Below, one piece after another: positions 1-10,390 of a stretch of 64,000 nucleotides of DNA. Numbering within the stretch: position 1 is the stretch's first letter; every line of letters begins with the position of its first letter. This DNA is from Tamarix chinensis. Its lineage: Eukaryota; Streptophyta; Magnoliopsida; Caryophyllales; Tamaricaceae. The stretch covers positions 33,887,090 to 33,951,089 of the forward strand of contig CM060180.1 of assembly GCA_030549775.1 (NCBI GenBank), read 5' to 3'. The translations under genes and the position numbers were made by a program. The notes under the pieces were generated by a model that saw only the letters and a list, made by a program, of their open reading frames with translations, was not told the origin of the DNA and did not search any database.

Positions 1-839
1 AAAGGAATACATATATATGCCATCTAATGTTGATCTTTTGGCTAAAATATCAACCACTCATCCTTGATTCTTGAAGTGCACACAATCCTCTAATACATAG
101 AGTAAAAACAACATTGATCATAGAAATAAGACTAAGATTTTATGGATAAAATGTTAACATCCTAAACTTGATGCATAGCAAATCCAGTCAATGTATAGGG
201 ATTTTCCTAACCACTTTGTACTTCCTATATTTGGTCACCATTAATGAATATCATATTGGATTAGGATCTCTCCACTACTCGACCGGCATGTCAAGTTAAC
301 TTCTGGAGAAACTCCCCTCAACACATGTTGAATTCCTTGGTATATTATTGATAAGGTTCTAAGCTTGGGAAATTTGCTAATTAGTCTCTATAATTAATTA
401 TTGTATGTGTAAGCCACCTTTTAGATCATCAACCAAGCTAACCCTCAATTGTTAGAGCTAATATAACCCCGATCATCCTTCCTTGGTATCACTACCCAAC
501 TTTCTTTATCTTGATTCCACATCTCAACTTCTTGCCTAAACCTTAGTTTCTTTAAATACATTATCGTATTGAGAAACTTAAACAAAGATCTCATTAGTAA
601 AGATGACAATGACTTAGTGAAAGGGTTTTTTCTATCTTTTAATTTCATTTTTGTATATTTATTCATATTAAGTCTAATACCTATTTAAGGTTAAATTCTA
701 ATTTTCAATATCGATTTATTCTCAAGTTTTTTGGAAGGGTATCAATAAGTATAAAAATGATACATCTTCAACTTATGAATCATCTAAGGTATTCAGTAGA
801 GCTATACAGTAACCTTTCCAATCCAGGGTCTTCTATCAA

Positions 840-1222
840 ATACTAGCTTCTCTTTAACGATCAGTTTAAATTTAGGTAAATCGAGGTGAGGGTAAATATA
901 AAAAATTAACCTAGGTAAAGGGAATGAAGGTAAATCAGGGTGAATATTTTAAAATATTATTTGGATGAAATTAACCTTGGATGAATAGGAGCGAATGTTT
1001 TAAAAATATAGTTTGGATTGAGGTGAATGTATAAAATTTACTTATATTTTTTACATTCACCTCCATTACCTCCGAAATTGGGAGTTAACAAAAATGAGGC
1101 TAACCTAGGCAAATAGAGGTAAAATTTTAGCTTTGATTCACCTAGTTGATGCTAACAAAATTCATTCCCAAATAGGATAAATCAATTAATTCACCTCCAT
1201 TAACCTCAAACCAAACACACCA
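840..1222. repeat. Foldback / GGTGAA-rich repeat, possible MITE remnant
   Basis: The stretch is full of GAGGTGAAT/ATTCACCTC words in both orientations. The clearest hairpin pairs GAGGTGAATGTA (about 1019-1030) with TACATTCACCTC (about 1051-1062). I could not define matching termini or a target duplication, so element status is uncertain. Confidence 0.35.
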
Positions 1223-1241
1223 CAAGAGTTAATCTTAGATA

Positions 1242-1380
1242 CCCTTTGTTTGGTGCTACTTACAAAAAGTAATTATCTAAAATAACTGATTATTTTTTAA
1301 AAAATTTTAGCCTAGAAAGTTTTCAAAATAAGTAACAATCTTAGACAATTACATTTAGTAAGTAGATTCGAACAAACATT
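1242..1380. mobile_element. Small MITE-like inverted-repeat element
   Basis: The left end (CCTTTGTTTGGTGCTACTTA) and the reverse complement of the right end (AATGTTTGTTCGAATCTACT) align through roughly 38 imperfect positions, both continuing into a TAATT(A/G)TCTAA word. About 135 bp with inverted ends and no coding capacity fits a MITE. The superfamily is unclear because no convincing target duplication is seen. Confidence 0.5.
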
Positions 1381-1949
1381 CTCAACTCCTTAGTGGATCA
1401 ACACTTGAGCATTGATGCCTTGTTTACCACTTAATCTTATAATAAACTCACGAATGAACACAAGAGAGATTTAGAGAGAAAAGTGAGATTAATTTTTAGA
1501 AGAAGCTTGTAGCCTTAAATAGATGTAAATAATGATTTATTTCCCCTTCACAGGTGAAGATTCTTCTTCAACCTCTTCATAGGGAATTTTACAGTATGTG
1601 CAATATTAATTATCCTCTAAAGAGTGTTTGTTTAGTAAATTCATGATCAATCTAACATTGATGAACAAAATACCATATTAGACTAGTTAGACCCATCGAT
1701 CCAACTAAATATCGAAAAGTCTTCTTGTAATACCCCAAAAGTTTGCTTAGCCTAATCACATATCATTAATACCCTAATGTGATTATAATTTTGATAAAAT
1801 TTTATTTTAGCCTTAAACAAAGTTTTTAATCCCAAAACCTTAACCAAGTTCGAATCTTTGACCTGGATAAACCATATTTTGTAACCTGATCTTAATTTCG
1901 CTAAATTTTGTCATTAATCCTATCTGTTTTGGGTAATCTAAAATCATCT

Positions 1950-3060
1950 AAAACTAATCCAAAAACCTTTTCTATTTTTCATTTTCTTTATCCTTTTCTT
2001 TTTCTTTTCCTTTCTCCTATCACTTGTGTCGTAAAGCTTGATCTTGTTCCTACAACGTGCAACTTGCAACTGCACCGTCTTCCATCACCCCCACTGCACC
2101 CACCATCATCCATCATCCCTCACCATCTTATCTATGTGCTGTCTCTCTGCCCTACACATGCACACCTCCCATCTTTCCTGCTATTTTTTGATTTCACGCA
2201 ATATACTCTCACAACAATCACCATCCCTTGCTGCACCCTTTGAAATTTTTACCCTAACACACTACCATCACCTTCATCCACCATCATTGAAAATCTTCCC
2301 CTACTATCCCTCATGCTCAACCTAGATCCCTTGCCATTTTCTTTCATCATTGCACACCCCATATCCATATATATATGCACACTAGTAGTCACTCTCATTC
2401 CCTTCTCTTTTATTGTGCCTCATTTCTACCCATTTTGTGTCTATCACCCCTGCACGAGCTCCCTCTCTTCTTTTATCTTCTTTCTTCTTCCTTATTCTTT
2501 TCTTCTTCTTCTTCTATGCTCTGTTATGTCAGCCCCACCACCATTTTTACCCTCGTACACCACCACGTACTGCCCAATGCTAGTGGATTGACTACCAAAG
2601 TTACCCTAGCCTTCCCCTTCATCGTATCCGATCATCGCTGCCAACCATCACCTTGCTTTCCTTTTCTTCCTCGCATCCATTGTGTTTTTATAAGACATAT
2701 GGCTTGTGCACGACCTCAAGCACAGCCATGTAACACTAGTTTTCCTTATCGCACGATTTTGCAACCTAGTACAGCCTACGTATACACCCTCGCATGGCTT
2801 GTCATACGCCCATGTGCACCTGTTCGAATTTATTCTGTTCTGGTAGTAATCAAGCATAACAGCGTCTCTTCATATAGCCTATTCGTGCACCATCCCAACA
2901 CACAACCTAGGTGTGCACTACTTGTAGCACGCTCATGCAGCTCCCCATTTTGGCCGTGCACCCTCTTTTCTACCCCCAAACCTTATCCAAACACCACCAA
3001 ATTTTCACCGTTGCTCTACCATAAATTCCACCACACATCCACACAACTCAAGTTTCTATT
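1950..3060. repeat. CT-rich (purine-rich in element orientation) low-complexity island of F
   Basis: About 1.1 kb of strongly pyrimidine-biased plus strand with many CTTTTC, CCATCATCC and CACCC words. It lies in the 3' third of F, matching the islands of A, B, D and H in position and strand bias. The bias creates overlapping Ser/Pro/His/Leu-rich open frames (for example 2375-3100), which I treat as composition artefacts. Confidence 0.6.
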
Positions 3061-4399
3061 TGACTTTAGTTATTTCAATTTTTACCCTCTTTTACCTTAA
3101 ATTTTCACTCAATTATACTCTTTGAACCTAACCATGTATTATATTATTTTTTGTAGGTGATATTTTGATGATCTCGGAAGAGGAAGTCTAGGATTTATAT
3201 TCTTAGAAACCGATGTCCTACTTGGTAAAGATACTAATCGATGTTTTAGGGTTTTGTGTTATTTGTTTGTATGGATATGTGTATTTTCATGATATTGTGC
3301 TATATGACTTAATGTATGTTGTTGATGATATGGATTATATGTTTGAAAGAAAGTAAGAATGGGTAAGAGGTATGGATATGATTTTGTTATGATAATGGCG
3401 TATTTGTGACAAATATATTTTATGGTATAAAATATACACCAAATACACTATGATAAGTGGAAATAAGCATATTCATGAGGTATGATGATAAATGAAGGAT
3501 TTATAAAAAATAATAATGGTTGTTGAAGGTATAAGATTTTATAAAATAAAGGCTATCAGTTATCCTTAAGAGCATTGTGGTCACTATGGGTTAATATAGA
3601 ACTTTTGATATTTTAATATGTTAATTAGATTAAAATATGATAATGATATCCTAAGAAGTTTTTAAAAGGATTATTTTTTGCCTTAGAATCCTCAAAATGA
3701 GATAATGATCTAATTAAGGCATGATAACCTAAAGTGATAATCTAATTATCCCATGTTTAAAACCCTAGAGTTAATCCACAAATCTAGATATATTGCTAAT
3801 GTTAGCATTATAAGGATGTATATTGAATATGGTAATCATATGAGTCTTATCAGAAGAATTATTATTAACATGTGAAATTAGGGTTTTAGTAATTTTTTAA
3901 GGAATGTTTGGGATAAGAGTATTATTGTATGTGTAACACGTGGGAGTTAGACCATGAATTTTGGGTATGATAACGATGATACTATTTGAGAATAATGTAC
4001 CATATTTGGTGGTTGAATTATCAATATGAGAGAATGATACTAAGAGTATGAAATTAAGGTTTGCAGAAATTAAGGACCTTACCCCTAGAGATCGATCTAT
4101 GACCTATGTGATGTGTTTATTTTCCTGAATGTGTTCAATGCCTATGAATCACTCATGAATAAGATATTGATTATTCAATGCCAAGGTGATGTTTTTATTT
4201 CATTCCACTAGAGAATAATAGTGGCTCGGGAGTATTTTTTTCCCTATAAGGTATTTTAGTCCGTTCCACAAGATTAAGAATAGTAGAGCCCTTACTCATG
4301 TAACATCCCCAAAATTCACTACTGAAATTTTTTATTTTATTAAAAAGAATTAGCAGAAGTAAAATAATGAAACTGTGAATTCTGGGGATATTACCGCCA

Positions 4400-4445
4400 C
4401 ACTTAGTACCAGACCGGTTCACTCATACCGTTCTAGTACCAAGTG
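4400..4445 (+). repeat. Conserved 5' hairpin of element A
   Basis: Arms CACTTAGTACCAG (4400-4412) and CTAGTACCAAGTG (4433-4445) pair at 11 of 13 positions around a 20-nt loop containing ACCGGTTCAC. The same hairpin at the same distance from the 5' end occurs in B, D and H. Confidence 0.7.
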
Positions 4446-4975
4446 CTAAGGCTAAAAGAGTAAGATACAACTTACGAGAAACTAAGACATATTTAAATCA
4501 GAATAGCGTACACAACACTTTACAAAAATTAAAATCCACCAGTGGTGGTTACAAATCAACAAATACATTGAACCTATAAATTTTAAAGGCAAAAGAGTAT
4601 AACCCTAGGATTTTCTAGATAGTACCTTACGCTCTTTCCTGAGAGCCCACTTGATTAGCACCTGAAAATGACTTACAAGGGACACTGCCCATTTAATAGG
4701 CAGAGGCCCCATAAATGGAACCCTTCAGTACTACGATACTGAGTAACCCTTTAAAACACACTTAACAGCAGGTCTGCAGTAAAACAAATGATACTACATA
4801 CATACATAATGAAGATATATACTTAATGTCCACATTCATACATTCACACACTTAACAAATCAATCGGATATTAATAGGCCATAAGGAACAAACAATACTT
4901 TTAGGGCCTTAAGGCCATTGGTCCATCATTAATCAATCATCTCAGATTATAAAGATCCATATGAGTGCGAGAGCC

Positions 4976-5290
4976 CCACTATTATTCACCGGTGGACCGG
5001 TCATGCAGGGCAAAACGCTCCTAACCACCATTATTGCCGGTAAATCGGTCTCCAAGGCAGAACGCTCCTGGCCACTATTATTCGTCGGTGGATCGGTCTG
5101 GCCCCGACTCACAAGGTGTTCCACTATAAGTGATTAGTATTTTTCTATAATTTATTCACAACGAAATCAAGTTTATTGAGCTCGGGACCCCCACTATTGT
5201 AGCCGGTGGATCGAGACACAGATATACATCATCCAGGGCAACACCTCCTGGGCCACTATTATATCTGGTGGATCAGTACTCATAATATAA
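4976..5290 (+). repeat. Short tandem array with CCGGTGGATCGGTC cores (element A)
   Basis: Units beginning CCAC(T/C)ATTATT recur at 4976, 5025 and 5072, and more loosely after 5190 (about 47-49 bp spacing). Each has a GGTGGATCGGTC-like core followed by GCAGAACGCTCCT. Related arrays lie in B (50-bp period) and H (61-bp period). Confidence 0.65.
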
Positions 5291-5989
5291 TTCAACTAGA
5301 CCGGCTCATTAATCTTTCACTTTCACGATTAGTGTTTTCTCTTTTTAATCAACATAACAATTTCATTTAATTACCTCGAGAGGGAGATCAAGATCTCAGG
5401 ACACAAAGGTACACTGGTCGCACATAAAAGCTACTCAGTACCCTTCAACTATCAACCCAAGGACGCAAATGTACCCTAGTCGTATTGGTGCATAAAGCTA
5501 ACTTAATACCCTACTGACAAGGACACCTAATCCATAGGTATGCATACCCTCTAACTAGGTCCATAGAGCTAGATAGAGTAAGATATATGGCTTGGCTAGG
5601 GCACAAAGGCACACCAGCAAATACCAGAATAATTGTGGGCTAAACTACATCTTTAGGGTAGCGACCACTAAAGAGCCACCATTCCCGATCTCGAAGTCTT
5701 TCACTTTAAGTATTAGTGTCTTAATTAAGGTGGTCACAAAAGCACAATAATAAAATAATTATTCACTTTCAATCGTTATGATATTGTTAGATATTTCTTA
5801 TTCAACGATTATCCAAAGTAACATAGATGAATCATTAAGGCCATCATAATCTCATCTAATTCCGAATTAGGAATCATTCTCGTGATACTTACTAATTATC
5901 AAATACTCTTACTTTGCTAATCAGCGTTATTTGAGTCATATTACGAAATTCCACAATCACAACGACATGTTAGGTACAAATTACTCATT

Positions 5990-7200
5990 TACCCCTTACT
6001 TATATAATTGCTAAGTCATCCCTTCCTTACTTGACAAATTACCATATTACCCTCCTTGTTGCATAATTACCAAATTACCCTTTACTCGATTTAGGTTACC
6101 AAGTTATCTCCCATACCTATTAGGTCACTAATCCCCCTTCATGATTGTTACACTTAATATATTTTCCATTTGGTTGGTTAGATTACCAATTAGCTCTTTC
6201 CCTTTATTATGATTAACAAATTGCCCATTAGTTGGTCGAATTACAAAACTACCCTTCTCCATTGTCATAATTACCAAACTACCCTTCTCCATTATCAAAA
6301 TTTCTAAATTACCCTTTAGTTGGTTAAATTACCAAATTACCCTTCTCTATTATCATAATTACCAAATTACCCCTTAGTTAGTTAATTACCAATTTGCCCT
6401 TCTCCATTATCGTAATTACCAATTTACTTCTTTAGTTTATTAAATTACCAAATTGCCATTCCCCATGATCAAAATTACCAAATTACCCTTCTCTATTATC
6501 ATAGTTAACAATTACCCCCATGATCAAAATTACCAAATTACCCTTCTCTATTATCATAATTACCAAATTACCCCTTAGCTGGTTAATTACCAATTTGCCA
6601 TTTTCCCTTATCATAATTATCAATTTACCCTTTTAGTTTGTTAAATTACCAAATTATTTTTCTCTATTATCATAGTTACCAAAATTACCCTATGGTTGGT
6701 TAAATTACCAAATTACCCTTCTCTATTAAATACCATGTCATCCTTCCTTTATACCAAATTACCATTTTACCCTTCTACTTTATTAAATTACCATTTTACC
6801 CCTTTTATTTTCAAAATTACCATAATACCCTTTTACTTACAAATTACCATTTTACCCTTGCCTCCAAAATTACCATTTTACCCTTTACTTACAAATTACA
6901 AAATTATCATTTTACCCTTTAATTACAAAATTACCATTTTACCCTTACCTCCAAAAATTACCATGGTATTCTTTTACTTACAAAATTAATATTTTTCCCC
7001 TTTGCATCCAAACTTACCAATTTACCCCTTATTTCCAAAATTACCATTTTACCCTTTACTCCTAAAATTACTATAATACCCTTTTAATTACAAAATTACC
7101 ATTTTGCCCCTTTGCATCTAAAATTACTATCTTACCCCCTTACTTCCAAAATTACTAATTTACCCTTTTCACTTACAAATTACCATTTTGCCCCTTGTTA
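5990..7200 (+). repeat. Degenerate ATTACC minisatellite of element A
   Basis: About 1.2 kb made of variants of ATTACCAAATTACCCTTCTC followed by TATTATCATA or GTTGGTTAA, spaced irregularly at about 24-32 bp. It drifts towards ATTACCATTTTACCC in its second half. Element H has the same array in reverse at about 40850-42080. Open frames here (for example 6696-6989) are repeat translations. Confidence 0.7.
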
Positions 7201-7815
7201 CGCCACTTATATTAAATTATCATCACTATATAAAATATTAATATTAATACCTCATCCACAACTATTATATTTAAATGATACTTATAAACACCCACATACA
7301 TTAGGTCACATTCTTATACGAGATATATTACTAAAATGCCCCTAGGGCTCACAAAATATTAACCATGCATTAAATATCACAATAGCATAATACAACATGA
7401 ATAATACTTAACATTTTCATGAATAACCAAATAATATTTCCATACATAGCATATATAATCTAATATACTTCCTTTTTATCAATCAACACAAGAAACTACA
7501 TATATAATATTAAACAACATATATTAAACATAATATCATAATAAAAATCTTAATGTGCTAACATACGTTAATCCATGTGTTTAAGTGGGATTTAACGGTT
7601 ACCTTAATTCCCGCAAAACGAACCTTACAGATTTTTCGGTTAAAGGTTCAAGCTTTGATGAGCAAAACTAATACCTAAAAATAATATCAATATTTATTAT
7701 ATTAGAAATAAGAAAAACCAAGCATAAAACTTTATAACACTTAATTAATAAAATACTTAACTAAAAATATTATTATACCTTAACATCATTAACCAAATAA
7801 ACCAAGAAATGCATC

Positions 7816-7843
7816 AACTCATACTGCTCATGCAGCATGAGTT
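7816..7843. repeat. 28-bp palindrome at the start of A's purine-rich island
   Basis: Arms AACTCATACTG and CAGCATGAGTT flank a CTCATG spacer, with 10 of 11 positions paired. The equivalent in element H (40167-40192) has arms GCTCACGCTG/CAGCGTGAGC. Two positions change in both arms at once, keeping the pairing. Confidence 0.65.
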
Positions 7844-7854
7844 GCATGCAAAAC

Positions 7855-8975
7855 AATAGGAGAGAGGTTTGAAGTTGGATGAAAGGAAGGAAAAATGGGC
7901 TATTTTCGGGTTGGGGATTTGGGGCTAGGAAAGAGAGAATGTGGGGGAGAATTTAGGGCAAAGGAAGGGTGCATAGGTGGAGAGGGGGTGTAGGTGGTGG
8001 TCAGGGATGGGTTGACAGTGGCTAAGGGCAGCGGTGGTGGCAGCGAGGCTACGAAGGAAGGCTGCCGAGGTGAGTCAAGATGGAGGGGTTGAGAAGGAAG
8101 GAAAAGGGAGGGAGAAAATGAAGGCTTACGGGCGGTGGTTTCAGCCAAAGGAGGTTTGGGGGTGGTAGAGGGGGTTGCAAGGATTAGTTTGGTGGCTCAA
8201 GTGGCGGTAGAGGCGGCGGAACGACGGCGGAAAGGGGCGGTGCATGGTGACTGCCGAGAAGGGAGAAAAAGAAGATGGGAGGAAGAAGGAGGATGCAGGG
8301 TGGCTCGAGGGGTTCCGTGATGGTTTAGGGGTGAGGTAGAGGGTGGCAGGGCGTAGCGCAGGTGGCTGGTGAGGCGACGACGGCGATAGAACGGTGGCAG
8401 CGAAGCAAAATAGGGAGGATGATGAAAGGAGAAGAAAGGAAGGAAAGAAGGTCGGGGAAGCATGTGAGGCTCGAGAAAATGGCAGAATAAGGCAAGGAGG
8501 GAAGAAGAAAAAGGAGGAGAGAAAGGAGGGGATATGGTGGCTTGGTAGGGCAGCGGCAGGGTGGTAGGGGAATGGAAGTTGCAAGGAGAGAGAGGGAGCG
8601 ATAGGGAGATCAATAGGGGGAGAGGGTTGCAGGTAGGGTGGCGGAGATGGTAGAGGTGGTCGGGTTTGGCGCCAAGGAAAATGGAAGAAGAAGAAAGAAG
8701 AAAGTGGGGCTGCATGTGTGCAGGCTAGCCGAAGGGCAGAAGGATGCTGGCCGGCCTAGTCGGGGAAGAAAGGTAAGAAAAGAAAGGGAGGAGATGGGAC
8801 GGGCGACGCACGAGGGAGAAGGAAAGGAAGGAGATGAAGCGGGCCTGCGGCCCAGGTGCAGGCGGAAAGGAAGCAAGCCAAGGCCGGCGGCCCAAGGGAA
8901 GGAAAAAAGAAAAAGAAAAAAAGGAGAAAAAGGAGAAGGAAAAAGGAAAAAAGGAAAGGAGAAAATGGAACAAAA
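7855..8975 (+). repeat. Purine- and GC-rich island of element A
   Basis: About 1.1 kb of G/A-rich plus strand (GGTGG, GGCGG, GAAGGAAGG words, ending in a GGAAAAAGGAAAAAGG-type tract). It is much richer in GC than the AT-rich sequence on either side. Open frames on both strands (8141-8584 minus and others) are low-complexity Pro/Ser/His- or Arg/Gly-rich and shift frame between related elements. I see no supported protein. Confidence 0.6.
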
Positions 8976-10187
8976 TAAAATTATTTAATTTATAAAATAA
9001 TAAAATGCAATATTTATGGGTAATAAATTTATTTGATAATTTAATTTAATATAATTAAATATATGGGTTTAAAAAGGATACTTTTAGTAAAATAATGGTT
9101 TGAAAAATTATTTAAATAATAAGAGTATGATAAAATAATAAAATATTTATTTTAATTTATTAAATATTTATATCCAATTTTATATACTCAAAAATCTATA
9201 AAATAATTAAATTAAATAGATTTAAAAGCTAATTTATGCTAAATAAAAATTATTTATTAAATTATAGGCTTTTAAAATTTCAAGGGATTACAACTCATCA
9301 TGAAGGAAAATATAACTATATAACCTATGGATAAGGCACTAATAGTTTAAAGTGGAAGAGTATGTGAGTTTGGACTAAGGTGTTATTTTTATATCTGTTT
9401 CATCAGAGATGATAGTGGCTTGGGAGAGTTTTGCCCCAAGAAGGTGATGTTTTTAGATTCGTTCCATTGGATGATAATAATGGCTCAAGTGTGTTGTCCC
9501 TAAGAAGGTGCTTCGGACCGTTCCACCAATTTAAGAATAGTGGGGTTCCTGAACTCAACGTATATAAAAGAATAAAGATAGTTATATCTAATAAAGAGGT
9601 CTGGATCAGTATTCATCTTATGAGATGTATCATTGGTTTGATTGTGAACTTATCATATGTTGTGAATGCATGTGTTATTTATATCCCTAATTCAATAGTA
9701 TTGTTACCTTTCTTAATATGTAGCGTACTAATCACCCATTTCATGGGTGTTGGTCATTCCCACAAGCAGGAGACCATGATTCTTTTATGTAGGTCTTGAA
9801 AGATCTACTAGATGACTATGCTAACTATGATGTAATATGTGGTGATGAGTGACCTATTATTTGTAATGGGTGTTTGGGTGAAGAGTAATGTTTTCCAATT
9901 GATGTATTTACCTGGATACCTTTTTGGACTCTTTGATCCATGCTATTCCTTACTTGTATTTTGTTTATTGTAATTCAGAGTTAATCTCCAAACTCATACT
10001 GTATTAGAAATGTTTCTTCCATTTCTAATTTTCTTGTTTTACTATGAATGATTTTATCCTTGTGATTGATGTAAGGATGGTTGGGCAAGCCATACTTATG
10101 TCAATTGCAATGGTAACCCATAATATTTTACTTATATGTCTCTGTTGTAAAATAAAAAATTTTAGTAGTACAAATTAGGGTGCTACA

Positions 10188-10390
10188 CTCCCGGTATAAA
10201 ATTAGTTAGTTTTGGAATATGCATACTAACCAGGGAAAAATCACAAAACTAGTTAAACTAGATGAGCAACGTCAACCTAACACAAATTATTACACAAGTC
10301 AGGCTTCATTTTCTATTATAAATTAAGTCCTAAGCACAAATTGGTCCAACTGGTCAAACTAGTTGTACTAGAGTAATATTGAGGTCATAT
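10188..10390. other. Unique-looking spacer between elements F and G
   Basis: About 200 bp with TGGTCAAACTAGTTG words that resemble sequence at about 14900-15150. G may therefore have inserted into one older, unidentified repeat that spans both sides. No coding or RNA feature seen. Confidence 0.35.

Larger units (their letters stand above)
1..1725. other. AT-rich intergenic flank, no gene recognised
   Basis: I see no credible coding region. The short open frame near 445-666 on the minus strand has no recognisable domain. The stretch holds a foldback region near 840-1222 and a small inverted-repeat element at 1242-1380, listed separately. The right edge is the 5-bp flank CTTCT of element F. 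Confidence 0.5.
4299..9292 (+). mobile_element. Element A: 5.0-kb non-coding TG...CA unit (giant solo-LTR-like)
   Basis: A starts TGTAACATCCCCAAAATT and ends CAAGGGATTACA. It is flanked by perfect ACTCA duplications at 4294-4298 and 9293-9297, and it sits inside element F. Its first and last few hundred bases do not match each other, so it is not itself an LTR-flanked element. Internally it has a hairpin (4400-4445), a short tandem array (4976-5290), a degenerate ATTACC minisatellite (about 5990-7200), a palindrome (7816-7843) and a purine/GC-rich island (about 7855-8975). TG...CA ends plus a 5-bp duplication are the hallmark of retroviral-type integrase, so a giant solo LTR is the favoured reading. 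Confidence 0.8.
1726..10187 (-). mobile_element. Element F: non-coding TG...CA unit (giant solo-LTR-like), split by element A
   Basis: Read on the minus strand, F starts TGTAGCACCCTAATTTG at 10187 and ends ..CTTTTGGGGTATTACA at 1726, so its ends are imperfect inverted repeats of the A-H type. Flanks are CTTCT (1721-1725) and CTCCC (10188-10192), a 3/5 match differing only by transitions, consistent with an old 5-bp duplication. Removing A (4994 bp plus one duplication) leaves about 3.46 kb. In element orientation the order is the usual one: a GTTCCAC/ATAATAGTGGCTC repeat near 9390-9540 (continuing past A at 4200-4290), then a purine-rich island (CT-rich on the plus strand, 1950-3060) near the 3' end. 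No protein domain was found. Confidence 0.7.

Noticed and set aside
2375..3100. 241-codon plus-strand open frame in element F
   Set aside because: It lies in a CT-rich tract with overlapping open frames in other phases, has Ser/Pro/Leu/His-biased composition and no domain. Best explained by base composition.
6696..6989. Hydrophobic 97-codon frame resembling a membrane protein
   Set aside because: It is a translation of the ATTACC minisatellite; the same applies to 41454-41882 on the minus strand.
5990..7200. CRISPR-like array of short repeats
   Set aside because: Units are irregular in length and sequence with no distinct spacers, and the genome is a plant. This is a degenerate minisatellite.
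4299..9292. Element A as a LARD or a complete LTR retrotransposon
   Set aside because: Its first and last hundreds of bases are not repeats of each other and no PBS or PPT is seen inside the ends. A single LTR-like unit fits better.
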